This document shows, one piece after another, positions 9,847-22,520 of a stretch of DNA of 64,000 nt. Source of the stretch: Paraspadella gotoi (taxonomy: Eukaryota; Chaetognatha); the NCBI GenBank assembly GCA_051294375.1, contig CM119267.1, positions 15,292,105 through 15,356,104 on the forward strand. The letters run 5' to 3'. A program made the translations under genes and the position numbers. A model generated the notes under the pieces. The model was not told the DNA's origin, made no database searches, and saw nothing but the letters and a program-made list of their open reading frames with translations. Each line of letters starts with the position of its first letter. The first letter of the stretch is position 1.

Positions 9847-10795
9847 CTTTATTCCTTGACATGAGTTATATAGATGAATGAGAGAATGAGATAAAAAGAA
9901 TGTCGGAGACGGCAGAGGCTGACAGGAAACGACGAAAGAAACGCTCAGCGCTAAAATCGGGGTCAAAAGCTTCGTTAAAGACGTCAACGACAACGACGAC
10001 AACGCTGGTAACCCTCCGAGACGACGAGGCAAATAAGGACAACAATGAAGACGTCAAACGACGCCTCGAACATTGAAGAAGTCGGCAGATTAACTATTTG
10101 AGTCGTATTTAATTCTCAAAGCGAAGACATTGAAGGGAAAAGTTCTAAATAAAAATAGAACAAAATATAATTAATGCAAAGACGTAAAACACGAAGAAAC
10201 TGATGCAAAGCGACGATTAAAGACAGGAATATCGAAGGGAGAAAAAAAAAGGAAGGAACATTAGAAGCAGATGTGACGAGAGACTCAGGAGGAAGTCTGA
10301 CGACGACGACGACGACAGCGACGACGACGACGACGCCTCTCAATCTGTCAAAACATCCATGAGATCATCATTGCTTTTCGTTTATATTTCTTTCCACCGA
10401 TTAACGATGATAGGTAATGAAAAGGGCTTGCAATTACAATCGCATTTAATATGGCCTGTAAGACTTTATTGAAATTTTGCTGGATTTGATATGTAAATAT
10501 CTTGTTAGAGAGATGGAGACCTTAAAAAATTACCATACAAACGTACTGTCTATTGTTTAATGAAAGAATAATATTTATTCTGGTTGTACTTGTACCAATG
10601 CTCTAGGAAATGAGAATTACTCAATATTATGAAACTTTATAAAAGTTTTGATATTTTACCGTGAAAAAAAAATAACAATACTTATTCATTCAATTATTAT
10701 TTTTAAAGTTTAAGCAACATTTGCAAATCCAATTTGCAAAGCCACGACCGCCCCATGATACAATAACTCCCGCGCCCCGACCCAATTCTACTCAC

Positions 10796-10943
10796 ATGTA
10801 CTGGCCCTGATTCGTGAGGGCGAAGATGTTATCCAGGCCCAACCAAAACTCGGTGTCCACGTCGCCGAAGCCGTTTTTGTAGTCGGCCCAGGGGCGGTAG
10901 AACTCGACGCTTCCGTCGATGCGTCGCTGGATCATCGTCCACG
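10796..10943 (-). CDS. Fibrinogen-related protein, N-terminal domain exon
   Basis: Acceptor CCCGATTCCAG, donor GTGAGT. It encodes [48 protein letters not shown]. This is the family signature WTVIQRR.DGSVdFyR.W..Yk.GFGd...EFWLGLd.I..LT, nearly unbroken. The upstream junction gives G+CG (Ala) and the downstream junction AT+G (Met). Length 148 bp equals 48 codons with two split codons, so both phases agree with neighbouring exons. Confidence 0.96.
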
Positions 10944-11053
10944 CTGGAATCGGGGTGGAGGGGTGGTTAGGGTGGCGGAGGTGATTGGGAACAGGGGGGG
11001 GAAGGATATTTTAGAGGGTGAAGAATTTAAGAATTTAAGTCTTTGATGATGAT

Positions 11054-11084
<31 letters not shown>

Positions 11085-14000
11085 AAGGCGAGAAGAAGAA
11101 GTTGAAGCGTCTTTGAGGTAAAAAAAAAAAAAGAAGAAAAGAAATAATTCAAAGAAGAAAGGAAAGAATAAGAGGACATGAGGTGAAAGCGTTTTAAAAC
11201 GAGTAACATAACACCGCATAACAAAATAATTGTAAAAGAACTTTGCCTCGCCAAATAAAGAGAGAAAAACAGTCAACAAGGAGCGAACAAACAAGAAAAA
11301 AATGCGAACAAACAAGAAAAAAAATCGAACTAACGAGAAAAAGTGCGAACAAAGATGAAATAAAAATTAGAATGGTAATTCAAATGTGTTGCGCCGCGGT
11401 GACATTAAATGGCATAACGTTACATGATATGACATGCGCTGGCAGACACTTAGATTTGAGGTTTTTTTCTGTCTTAACAAATGAGCAATCGTCAAAAATA
11501 AGCAAATTATACGCATTTTTAACGTAAGTGGAACAGACCATCGGACCGACAACCGATCGACGGACCGACCGAGAAGTGACTTAAAGAGTCGCTCCGCGAG
11601 CACTCGAGGCGCAACTAAAAAGGGAGCGGGCAAAGATGGCGCGGACGTGAAACCGGATTTACGCCCAGATTTATGACCCTCTTAAGGATTTATTTTCGCG
11701 GGGGAGGGAGTCGTCAACCGGGACGCGGGGACGATGGAGGGATTGGAGTGCTGAGGTTTGGAGTGATGAGAAAGTGAAATGAGAAGGTAGGGATCCGAAG
11801 AGGGCGTTGAGGATCTAGGAATCCAGGCTGTGTCATTGCTACATTACTTTCAACGCAAAAGAAAAGAGAGTGGGAGTTGTAATTGGAATGAATATTAAAA
11901 TGAGAGATATTAGTACTGCTAAGTAAGTTTATTATTATTCATGGTCCGAGGATTAACCCTTTTACAGTAGTATTCAGAATCGGAGTTGCAATCTAATTGG
12001 CGGGAGGCGCAAAGTGACGAAGGCGGCGATTGGTGAAAAGATTTCGTAGGAAGGATATTTCGAGAAGAGGTGGAAACTTAATGGATGGTAAATTTAGAAA
12101 GGTGGATCCAAAAGGGGAAAAAGGTAAGGCGTGACCGGAAGGCATAAGCTTGGATCTGGCGCGGCCGGAGACTAATGGCAAAAGTAATGTGTATCAGGTG
12201 ACAAGCCCTTAGGACCTGAGAGGCGAGGTTGTTGCGAAGGGGTTGAATCGAAGAGAATCGAGGGAACGAGGGAGGAGGGGAAAGTAAATGGAAGGAAGGA
12301 AGGAAGGAAGGAAGGAAGGAAGGAAGGAAGGAAGGAAAGGAAGGAAAGGAAGGAAGGAATGAAGGAGGAAAGAATGAGAGATAGGAAACGAGGAAGGAAG
12401 GAAGGAAGAAAAGAAGGAAGGAAAGAGAGAACGAACCCACCCTCGGGAAAATGATCCCACAGCTTTTAAATGGCTTCGGGCTGATCGTTGTAGGCTTGAG
12501 TTGGTGTGACAGATATTTTGCGTTTATCGGTTAAATGACAGAGGCGTGGCGTCGGTGTATCACTGGCGATAGAGGCTGCGGCCGCGCGTTGATGTGGCAG
12601 AGATTGATCCGATGTTGCTGTGAAATTATGGAATCGATTAACTAGAACAAAATTGAGACGCGGATGGAAAACCAGAGATAAAACGGCAACACATTACAAG
12701 TTGTACCACCAGACCCTTAATTTTCACTAAATCCCGGACGAATCAAGTTTGCAGGGCCACTTTGTATGATAAGTCACAGAAATTGCTTGCTATTGCAGCG
12801 TCATTGCAATTGATTCGTCTAAGTCCGACGACGTTAGGATCGAATGGCGCGATCATCCGTCCGCGATGTTTCTCCGCGCGTGCGCAAAACGGTTTTCTCG
12901 CGCGAGTTCGTTCACGGTTTACGTTCGCACTTTGTGTTCACACGTCGCGTTTACACCTTTTTTAGACTTGGCACTGCCTGTTAAGAATGCTTTACGGTAT
13001 AATATCCTATCCTATCCTATCCTTCTTTTGTTTTAGTAACTTATACTAAATGATTATTACGTAAAGAGGCCAAAAATTACGAAAGATTAAGTGGAGAACT
13101 TTATTTATAATGTATTATGTATACTGCATAATGTACATTTAATAACAAAATGCGTCGTAAAAATAAAGAAAGAAAAAAGAACATCATAAGAAAAATAGAG
13201 GCAGGAGAGCGTGAGGTGGCGGGGGCGGCGGAATTTAAGCTCCAGGCAGATAAAAGGGTGACGCGACGAGAGCGAAGGAGATAAGGAAAAAAACAAAAGA
13301 CATCGAAGGACGAAAAAAGAAAAAAAAAGGGAAACGAAAAAAAGATTAAAACAAAAATCAAGGACGAAAATAAGAAAGGCGAAAATCGCAGGAACGAAGA
13401 TGAAAAAAGCAGACGACGCAGACGTGGCGTGGAAATGGCCTCCGTTGAAAGATTAGAAAATCAGACGATGAAAAAATACGAGAAAAAATATGAAATAATT
13501 CGAATGATTGTCAGGTGTCAACAATTGTAAAGGTTTTCTTATTTAGTTATATATAAAAATTACAAAGAAATAGAAGTGAAAATTATAGACGAAAAATATA
13601 CGCCTCTTAAATCAGAGAAAACATAAATATTAACATTGGATTTAATTACAATCCATCGAACATATACGCAGATAAATCCTATTAGATTATTTTGCAAAAA
13701 AAAATATTACTGAAGAACCAACGGAAAATAATTTGATATTGTTTTTTTTTCCACATTGAGTCAATGAATAATCACAAAGAAAAAAGATTGAGCTTTTGTT
13801 TTTTATCTCGACAAACGGAAATGAATCTGAAGTCCGAAGAAGATTGCTCATGACGTAGACAATAGTTTTTTTTTTTTATTTCTTTTCTTTTTTGATTATA
13901 TGTTATGCCTTTTTTTTATATCAAATCGTCATCACTATGTTTAGTTCAAACAATACGTATTTCTATATTGGAATCAGGATATATTGTGCACATCCGCTCC

Positions 14001-14406
14001 ACGCCGTTTTCCCCCCGCGTTTTTTTTTTTTTTTTTTTTTTATCGCTTTCCTTATTCCACGCATCTTCCCTCCTTCCAATTTCCTATCTTTTCCCATTTT
14101 CTTTCCTTCTATTATTTCCTCTTTTTTTTTTCTTTCCCAAGCAGACGACGAATGCAGGGAAGGGAAACCTTTCCCTTTTCCAACTCGTCTGCCAAGATAA
14201 GGCGGGAAAAGTCATTTAGACGAAAAAAAACAAAGTGGGAAGTTTTTATGGTTNNNNNNNNNNTTATATCCGGGGCTTTTCATTTAGAATTTGATTTAAT
14301 GCGAATCGGGCTCGAGGCGAACGCCCTTTTTTTCATTACGTATATAATTCCAATTCTATTGAGTCCTCTCTCCCCCCCGCCCCCCACATGGGTCGAGGAT
14401 GCAAAC
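10944..14406 (-). other. Intron of the fibrinogen-related gene
   Basis: About 3.5 kb between domain exons. It contains (CGA)n tracts (around 11056-11090), a (GGAA)n tract at about 12288-12420, a CpG-rich patch near 12830-12950 with no supported exon, a short TATCC repeat near 13003, long A/T runs and a 10-N gap at 14254-14263. No exon bounded by acceptor, open frame and donor was found on either strand. Confidence 0.5.
12288..12420. repeat. (GGAA)n microsatellite
   Basis: Near-perfect GGAA/GGAAA units on the plus strand, degrading toward the right. The long Ser/Phe/Leu/Pro frames on the minus strand here are translations of this repeat and are not genes. Confidence 0.9.
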
Positions 14407-14480
14407 CTGTTCCGTTTTGCATCTCGCAAAAGACGGGGAAGGCTCGGTCGCTCAACGTCGTCTTGATCGTGTGAATCCCG
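14407..14480 (-). CDS. Fibrinogen-related protein, domain start (exon cut by gap)
   Basis: Visible part of the first fibrinogen-domain exon: GIHTIKTTLSDRAFPVFCEM, QNGT, then donor GTTTGC. It corresponds to the family start (G.y.I.......FpVyCDM.t.G), with the second cysteine of the first disulfide in FCEM. Its last base joins CG of the next exon (Ala). The upstream part, including the expected first cysteine and the acceptor, falls in the 261-N gap at 14481-14741. Confidence 0.9.
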
Positions 14481-14741
14481 NNNNNNNNNNNNNNNNNNNN
14501 NNNNNNNNNNNNNNNNNNNNNNNNNNNNNNNNNNNNNNNNNNNNNNNNNNNNNNNNNNNNNNNNNNNNNNNNNNNNNNNNNNNNNNNNNNNNNNNNNNNN
14601 NNNNNNNNNNNNNNNNNNNNNNNNNNNNNNNNNNNNNNNNNNNNNNNNNNNNNNNNNNNNNNNNNNNNNNNNNNNNNNNNNNNNNNNNNNNNNNNNNNNN
14701 NNNNNNNNNNNNNNNNNNNNNNNNNNNNNNNNNNNNNNNNN
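14481..14741. other. Assembly gap inside an exon
   Basis: 261 unknown bases, flanked on the right by (GA)n. It hides the 5' part of the exon above. Other N runs in the window: 8690-8714, 14254-14263, 26537-26546, 41758-41782, 42325-42334, 55394-55418, 55806-55989, 56640-56649, 56921-57176, 59590-59599, 60426-60728, 62618-63454. Runs of exactly 10 or 25 are probably placeholder sizes. Confidence 0.99.
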
Positions 14742-14769
14742 GAGAGAGAGAGAGAGAGAGAGAACGTAC

Positions 14770-14875
14770 CTCTGGGGACCTCTGGTATCTTTTCCCCGAT
14801 AATTTCCGGTTGTTGTTCTTTTCCTTCAGATTCCAGTTTGTTCGACTTTCGATCGGTTTCATCCTCTTCGGAAGC
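14770..14875 (-). CDS. Fibrinogen-related protein, acidic/basic linker exon
   Basis: Clean acceptor (CCTTGTCAG) and consensus donor (AGAG/GTACGT). It encodes ASEEDETDRKSNKLESEGKE then QQPEIIGEKIPEVPR, a highly charged, probably unstructured linker ahead of the fibrinogen domain. It starts in phase 0, fitting the exon that ends at 27163, and ends one base into a Gly codon, leading into the exon largely hidden by the gap. Linkers of this kind between coiled coil and globular head are usual in the family. Confidence 0.85.
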
Positions 14876-16217
14876 CTGACAAGGAAAGGGTGAGGGAAAG
14901 GTAACCCTTAGGTAAGGCTGGAAATCGGTTGGTGGGAAAATGAGAAAAGAACATTTTTCATGGGGAAAGATTAGACTGAATAAGATTGAATTCGGTCATA
15001 ATTATTAGACAAATATTACGAATTAGGTAGATAACTAGACAATAAATATTTGGAAAAATCTTCCTTTTTATGACACTTTTTAAAGGCTCAAATAAAACAA
15101 TCTCAAAAATTTTATTCTTTAAAGTGATCAATGGTCAGTGGTGATTAGTGATCTAAAACTAACCAATGGCGACTTTCATCCGACAAAACGGACTTTTTAA
15201 ACTCAATCTTTCTTCTTTAAAAAAGACATTTAGTGCAAGGACTCGCAATCCAGGGTAATAACAACAAAAACAATGACGACGACGACGACGACAACGACGA
15301 CGATGACAACGACGACATCTCTCGGTCATTAGCGACACCTTCGTCGCGGTCAAAGATTTTTCCTTTCTTATCGCAGTCGCTGCAAATCTTTCACTCAGCC
15401 TCAGGCGTCATCGTCGTCTTTACTGTCGTCGTCGTCGTCGTCTTTGTCGTCCTTTTCATAATGAACCTTGTTTAGTATGTTTCCTTATGTTTTGGTAATT
15501 TATATATTTTAATTTGAACGTATTCCATGGTGATACCAATCGGTCGCGATCTACTCTAGTTCATTATCTTCATTTCTCTCATTTCTTACAAACATTTTCT
15601 TTCATTTCTTTCGTTCAAATTCATCAATAATCACGTCATCATTATTATATGAAGAGGATGGCACAGAAATTGAGCGCTTTTGGAATATAGTGCCAAAGCT
15701 ATAATCCGATACCGACCTTAATTTTCCCCTTCCTTCCTTATAAGTTAATTCTTCTATTCGCCTTTGTTTTTATGAAAAATATAATTTCCTTTATTTTTTT
15801 CGTCACGAATACGAAATGAGTGAAACTCGATCTTTCACTCGCAAACTCTTTAATCTCCATTACCGCGAGACCCCTTTCTGAGACTCGTCTTTATTACGCT
15901 TGTCTCTATATTTCTTCTTTTTTTTTCAAATACGTATATAATTTGTGTTTGTTTATCATTTCCTTTAATCTTTTGTCTTTTTTTTTCCTTTTGAAAGTTT
16001 TCCCTTCCGTTTTTCTTATTAGTTTTAATGAGTTCGTTTTCCTTTTTCTTTTCTCCTTTTTTTTCCCTCTTTTTTTCAACTCTCGTCTTTTTTTCACTCT
16101 CCATTTTCTTTGCCTTTCCTTTTCTTCCCACTGATTTTTCTTTATTCATTCCATCGTTTGACTTCCTTGAAACGATCTCGAGTTGCGTGCGCACTCTCTC
16201 TCTCTCTCTCTTCTTCT

Positions 16218-16266
<49 letters not shown>

Positions 16267-16974
16267 TCTCTCCTCTTTTTTCCTCTCTCTCCTCGTTCTT
16301 TACTCCTCTCTTCCAACTCTCGTGAATTCTCACCTTCCGAATTCATCGCTCCCTGACCTTCATCTATTCAATTATTCATTCCACCGCGTTGCCTGGGATC
16401 CCAACCGCGTTTGTGGGGTGAAGGCGAAGTCACGTTGCTGCCTGGGCACCTCTGCTGGCGTTGTGCGGCGTCGGGCGACGTTGTGCGGCGTCTAGCGGCG
16501 TCCGGTGTCGTCAGGCGGCGTTGAGCGGAATCAGGAGGCGTCAGGCCTCGTCGTACGACGTTTGACAGCGTCAGGCGGCGTCAGCCTGCTCCCTACTTCT
16601 CAACGATCGCGCCAAGCTTCATTTTTTGGCATCAAGCTGTTTCCTCTCTTGAATATTGGCATCATACGCCTCATTGGTGAGTCGCCATCGTCGAGCGTTT
16701 GAGTCAGAGCAAGGAGCGCAAAATTAATGACGTTGGAAATATAAAAATCGAATTTTCGAGACCTCAATTGATTCGAATACATTGTGCAAGTTATCCGGAT
16801 AAAACGAAGTCAGGGATTGGCCAAATTGCAGAAAGAGACGACCGGCACTTTTCAAAGACTCCAGTCGCCTTCGAAGTTTTTCAAAATTCTTCCAAAATTT
16901 CGCAAAATTGCGTAAAATTTCCCTCGCGCCAACTGAGGGAAAGACTTTCTTTCGATTTAGGACAGATTTCAAAG

Positions 16975-17033
16975 ATGGCGAACGAGTCGCATCGCTTTAA
17001 GTTTATTCAGCGAAGCTTGATGACTCTCGCGAG
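16975..17033 (+). CDS. Nested small gene, exon 1
   Basis: ATG in the context TTTCAAAGATGGCG, a CpG-rich start of the type seen at many animal promoters. It encodes MANESHRFKFIQRSLMTLA and ends AG/GTAAAC. The next exon completes Ser (AG+T). It lies on the strand opposite the host intron. A longer open frame reaches further upstream, but the ATG at 16975 has the better context. With the exons at 17678 and 17917 the product would be 78 residues, no signal peptide or membrane helix evident. Not recognised. Confidence 0.5.
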
Positions 17034-17677
17034 GTAAACTCTCTCTTATTTCGCTCGTTGTGAGATTTTTGGGAAAAATATTCGATCGCCGACACAGAAA
17101 TCTTTCCTTTCACCGAATCACCGATTTGAATAACATTCACTTTTGTTCTTTGGTATAATATAAAAGTTATTCTCCCTTCTAGTTCTACTCAAAACGCCAT
17201 CTTTCATTCATGAGAATAATTTATGATCTTCCCAGTTTTTTGGGTTTTTTTTCACGTCGACTTTTAACCCGGTGCTTAACGCCTTTTCAATCGCGGGGTC
17301 GCGAAGGTACGACCTGAAAATCTTTCCTCTCTCAGCCCCATTAATCATTACTAACTATCTCCGTGTGAGAGGATTTAAGGACTAAAACTATCCATCCATC
17401 GAACCGGCGTGTACTCATTTGCGTGAATGATGGATGGCGGGAAAAAAAATTTCCTAACGACTGTTTGTTTACCATTTATTTGCAACTAGTATCGTTATGG
17501 TAATAGATATTATCTTTGACCTCGCGAGCTGACCCATAAACCATCACACAGTCGTATTCGACCTTTTGTGAACGTTTCAATACGGCGTTCGAAACCGTCG
17601 CTACTGCGTTCCTATGGTGACTCCGGGGCGTCTCTAGGACGTTGCTATGGGCCTTTCTTCGACTCTTTTTTTTTAAG

Positions 17678-17755
17678 TCTCGAACGAATTTGGGAGGAAA
17701 AGGATTCGTCGAATTTTCTAAGAACTTTCTTCCGAAGAGATTTGGTAAAGAATTC
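17678..17755 (+). CDS. Nested small gene, exon 2
   Basis: Acceptor after CTCTTTTTTTTTAAG. It reads LERIWEEKDSSNFLRTFFRR then DLVKN, helical and charged. Two donors are possible. GTAAAG at 17745 (better consensus, phase 0) would make the protein stop four codons into exon 3. GTGAAT at 17756 (phase 2) gives the longer, more protein-like end. The longer form is annotated here. Alternative donors could both be used. Confidence 0.5.
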
Positions 17756-17916
17756 GTGAATGGATGAGGAGGAGGAGGAGGAGGAGGAAGAGGAGGAGCA
17801 GGGACGGAGGGGAGATGAACGACGATAAATACGGAACGTTTTCTCTTTCATCGAACTGGAAATCCGCGCGAAAGTCAAATACTCTCTCTCTCTGTCTCTC
17901 TCTCTCTCTCTTTCAG

Positions 17917-18016
17917 GATTCCAGATGACAGAAGCGATGATTTAATAAAGGAACGAAATCGTTATCCAAATATTATATTTGGTTTCGCGACTCCGAATTC
18001 TCGACTCGGGATTTAG
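17917..18016 (+). CDS. Nested small gene, exon 3
   Basis: The acceptor sits at the end of a (TC)n tract, TTTCAG/GATTCC, so a microsatellite serves as the polypyrimidine tract. Joined in phase 2 it reads (S)IPDDRSDDLIKERNRYPNI, IFGFATPNSRLGI and TAG at 18014-18016. With the other donor it reads DSR and TGA. An AATAAA at about 17943 would serve the short form; an ATTAAA lies near 18146 for the long form. Confidence 0.45.
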
Positions 18017-18609
18017 GGCGCGACATCCGGGGCGGGAGAAATGAACATGAGATGTGAAAGAGAGAGTGATATGAGGTCGCTGGAGCGGTGTGACGAGTAG
18101 CCACTTCAATAGTCATTGGAGCAATATTGCAGTATCGAGAAAACAAATTAAAATATAATAGGCTTATAGGAAAAGCAACTTGAGCAAAAAACAATATCGC
18201 TTGTTCTTTTAATTGTTAAACTTTTAAAAAAAACTTTTATATCGATGTACATACATATTGAAACGTTTAACATATTGAAAATAATAATCAATAAAATTTG
18301 ACTCCGCAAACTCTTTCCATTTAGAGCGTCCAAACCGACGGATCGAAAAGGTCGGACGCAACCCGTCAGATGGTCGACGTTCGATCGACGGGTAACAATG
18401 GATGGCACCCGATGGCACCCGATGGCGTCGATGGCAAACCCGTATTCAGGGCACGATCCTATATTTTTCTTGGCGATCTCACTTAATTTGGTTACCGGGA
18501 TTTCGGGCGGGGGCTTGCCGAGATTCCCCTTATCCTTTTTTGGGGAATTTGACGTGTAATTGGATGCTTAGAACTTGAAGGACCTGTTGAGAGCTCGTTT
18601 TGAGAGGGA

Positions 18610-18674
18610 GTGAAGAGAGAGGAGAGAGAGAGAGAGACGAGAGAGAGAGAGAGAGAGAGACGAGAGAGAGAGAG

Positions 18675-18708
<34 letters not shown>

Positions 18709-18932
18709 GCGAAGGAAGGAACGAAGGAAGCGAAAGAAGGAAAGGGAAGGAAGGAAAGGAAGGAAGGAAGGAAAAGGAAGCTGAAGGAAGGAAGGAAGGA
18801 AGGAACGAACGAACCGAAACGAACGAACGAACACGAAAGCGAACGAAACGAACGAACGAACGAACGAACGAACGAACGAAACGACGAACGAACGAACGAA
18901 CGAACGAACGAACGAACGAACGACGAATCTAC
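18610..18932. repeat. Compound simple repeat: (GA)n, (GGAA)n, (GAAC)n
   Basis: Three purine-rich repeat types follow each other directly: (GA)n with CGA interruptions to about 18708, GGAA units to about 18805, then GAAC/GAACGAAC units to 18925. The long Arg/Glu or Ser/Phe/Val frames on both strands are repeat translations. Confidence 0.9.
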
Positions 18933-19011
18933 TAAAGCAAGTACCCTTTTTGAGTAAGTGCCGCTCCGGAAGACTAATTCACATCCCATTTGCCTGCAAC
19001 AATTGGACATT

Positions 19012-22000
19012 AAGGCCTTAGCAAATTTCATAAAGTTTGTTTACAGAATTTAGCACTAATAGTACAAAATTAGTCCCCTATATGCTACTATTTTTCTCAT
19101 CTTTTGTTTTTTGAAAAAATCGATCAATAAGTGCTTGCAAACTCTTCCAAAAATTTGAGCAAAAAAACGTTTTTTTTTCATTAAAATGATAGATATCTTA
19201 AAAAATATCAGTCAGAATCACAATTAAAAACTGCGCTCAATTTCTAAAAGAGGCGAAAAAAATAACTTTCATTTTACATATTTATTTTAAAATCCAAAAT
19301 ATACTTTTTCCAAAATTATTGATGTTTTTAAAACACAAACCGAATTCATCCGGCATTTTTTAAGTCACATTCTTTTTATTTTCCCCTTTAATAAACTTTG
19401 AAAATAATATAAAATAAGGGTATAAAACAGACTAAATCCTCTAGAGTAAACCTTGGGGCTTCTCTATTGGCGTAAATAGGTAATTAGTTTTTTTTAATTT
19501 TGTTCAGGAGCAATGAATTGTTAAATCTTAAAATTCTTGAAAAAAATATTTATTTATTATCTTTTGTCTGTGTGCTTACAATTTGAATGTTTATATATCG
19601 ATCATTATCTACAAAAAACATAAGCTTTAATTTGATGACCTCTAACCAACTTTTTACAATTTTTTATTATTGATTATACGTAAAAATTAAATTTTTTTTT
19701 AAAAAAAAGATTAATACAATTAGTAGCCTTCAAATAGCAATATTTTTTTAAAAATAACAGATACAAAATACAGTTCGACTTAATAAGGCTTTAAAAATCT
19801 TAAAACAAATGTTTAAAATAAAAAATAACATATAACAATTATACCATAAAAATAAAATAAAACCAGATATATAAACTTTATTTAATTAATAAAAAATATA
19901 TGAATGTTTAATTTAAAACTTAATATCAAATAAAATAACAGGTATATATAGTTTGAGTTGCTTAAACTCTCAATGCTCCAATATCCAAAGCTTTAACAAT
20001 AGTAATAAATATTTGTTTTATTATTTATGAAAAAATATTTACAAATACATAATAATACACGTATTATACTCATTCATTTGATAAATATATCTTGTTAATA
20101 AAAAATGTTCAAAAATATTAACAAGTATAGATGGCATTAATTTTAAATACTTGAAATAAAAATATATATTTAATCAGTTTTAAAAAATCTTTTTTAATTT
20201 TTAAAAATATTTAAATAAAATTATTATTAATTAAAAAATAAATTTATTTATAGCCTAAACAAGTAGAACTGCATTTGTATTCATATAATAAGACATATTT
20301 GTATCTTAAATTTTAAGAAATAATCGCATTTGAAATTACTAAATGAATAATCTTTTTTTCTATTTTACAATTTTTAGCCTTATAATTCACATAAAAGAAA
20401 AAATCGTAAAAAGTTAAGGAGAGGTTTCAAAATTAAAGCTTATGCCTTGTAGATAAATGTTTGACATATAAAGTTTAAAGCACATTCAAATTGTAAAGCA
20501 TATTCACATATCACTAACTAAACAAAATTAAAAGAAGTATTGTTATGAAAGAACGCAATACTACAAACATAAAAGCTTATGAATAAAAAATAAAATGATG
20601 CAATAATCCTTTCTTTTTCATCTAATTTTAATATTAACAGAAAGCAAGTATTTTTGAAATTGTTATAGACGATTTTTATTTTTATTTAAAGACGATGGAT
20701 ATGTTTTAGTCTAGTTGACGCTCAAGCCTTCTATTTATACATTTAACATGTCCGTCTATCTTCAAATAAAAATAAATCGTAACAATTTCAAAAAACACCT
20801 TTGCTTTCTCGAATATAGAAGAAACATAAAAAGGAAGGAAAAAAACGTTAAAAATGGAGCTGATTTAATAGATCCACATTTAAAAAATGCCATTCTAGTA
20901 GTATCATGTTAAAAAATTTATTGAAGTTACGTTGCTCAGTTTATTTTATTCTTACACATTCAAATGAAAAAAATGATTAAAAATTAAATTTGGTTTATTT
21001 CTGTAGTTCGAATGTCCTTGTTAGCACTTTGAATTAATATCTTTTATCCTAAAGCCTTTGGCAGAGTTTTGATTTAATTAATTATTTTTTGCAAGATCTG
21101 CTCTTAAAAAATCTGATACGTCATATAAAAAGTAAAGAATATTCTATACTTTTTGAAAACAGGTTACTTAATTCTGGATATCTCACTTAAATTACATATT
21201 ATGTAAGGTAGTTCTTTAAAAAAGTACTCACATAAGGCATGTTTTTCATTAATAAATTTTTTGGCCCGAAAGCTGAGATTAAAACAGGTTCTAAACAATG
21301 TTACCAGTTTTATTCTCTTGCATTTGTCCAATCTCAAATTAATTAATTATCATTTTAAAGAAAAATCTGCTTTTAAACCAATGTAGCATTAGTCAAACTA
21401 CAAACTTTATAGGATTGGGAATGAAGATAAAGTGGGGTAAATCATTCTAAATTAAAGAATCAGAAAAAGATTTTAACATTTTTTAAATGATATAGTTTTT
21501 TTTTGAAAATAATTTTTTTTCATAAATAATTAACAAATATTATTACTATTTAAACGCTGGATATGAAGATTGAATTAAAGCACTCAAACTAATATTAACC
21601 TGTTATTTTATTTAAGATTAAGTTTTAATTAAACTTATATTTTTTATAATAAAAATAAAGTTAATAATCCTGTTTTTATTACTATTTCTTATTATAATTT
21701 TCATATTATTTTTTATTTTAGAAACCAATTTGTTTTTAAGCCTTATAAGTAGACACTGTATTTTTGTATCTTTATTTTAAAAAAAAAATATTCCTAATTT
21801 AAAGTACTAATTGATTAATCTTTTTAAAAAAAATTTTATTTTTATGTATAAATTTCAATAATAAAAAATCGTAAAAAGTTGGTAGCACGGTCTCAAATTA
21901 AAGCTTAGTTTTTGTAGAATAATGATAGATATATTAAACATTCAAATTGTAAGACACAGACAAGAAAAATATAAAATAAATATTCTTTTTCAAAAATTTT

Positions 22001-22520
22001 TTCATAGATTTAACAATTCATTGCTCCTCGAACAAAATAAAAAAACTAATACCCTATTTACGCCAATAGAAAGGCGCCGTGCACAGGTTTAACTCTAGAG
22101 GAAATTTAGTCTGTTTTATACCTATTTTATATTATTTTTCAAGTTATAAAGGGAAAATACAAAAAATGTCGACTTAAAAATGCCGAGAATTCGGTTTTTT
22201 AAAACATCAATAATTTGGAAAAAAGTAATTTTTTGGATTTTTAAAAAATAAAGTATGTAAATGAAGTATTTTTCCGACTCTTTAAATTGACCCGCAGGTT
22301 AAATTTTGATTCCGACTGATATTTTTTAGATATTCTATCATTTTTAATGAAAAAAAAAACCGTTTATTTTTGCAAATTTTGAAGAGTTGCAAGGCACTTA
22401 TTGAATCGATTTTTTCAAAAAACAAAGATAGAAAAAATTAGTTAGCATACTAGGGGACTTAATTGTTAACTATAGTGCTGAATCCGTAAAAGATATTATG
22501 AATATTGCTGCAAGGCCTCT
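19012..22520. mobile_element. 3.5-kb non-autonomous DNA transposon, Mutator-like candidate
   Basis: The element is flanked by a perfect 10-bp direct repeat, ATTGGACATT, at 19002-19011 and 22521-22530. Inside it the ends are inverted: left AAGGCCTTAGCAAATTTCAT, right (complement) AGAGGCCTTGCAGCAATATTC. The inverted similarity continues inward for about 1 kb on each side (to about 19990 and from about 21545), with many small differences. Part of the arm recurs in direct orientation at about 20220-20510 relative to 21720-21965. The interior is very AT-rich and holds no transposase-like frame. Long arms and 9-10 bp target duplications are typical of Mutator-like elements; that assignment is inference. 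Confidence 0.8.

Noticed and set aside
11243-11527. 94-codon plus-strand frame ending at a GTAAGT donor
   Set aside because: Lys/Arg/Gln repeats of an AACAAACAAGAAAAAAA-type low-complexity region, no acceptor; possibly non-coding.
12078-12460. Phe/Leu/Pro/Ser-rich frames on the minus strand resembling hydrophobic proteins
   Set aside because: They read through the (GGAA)n microsatellite; no start or splice support.
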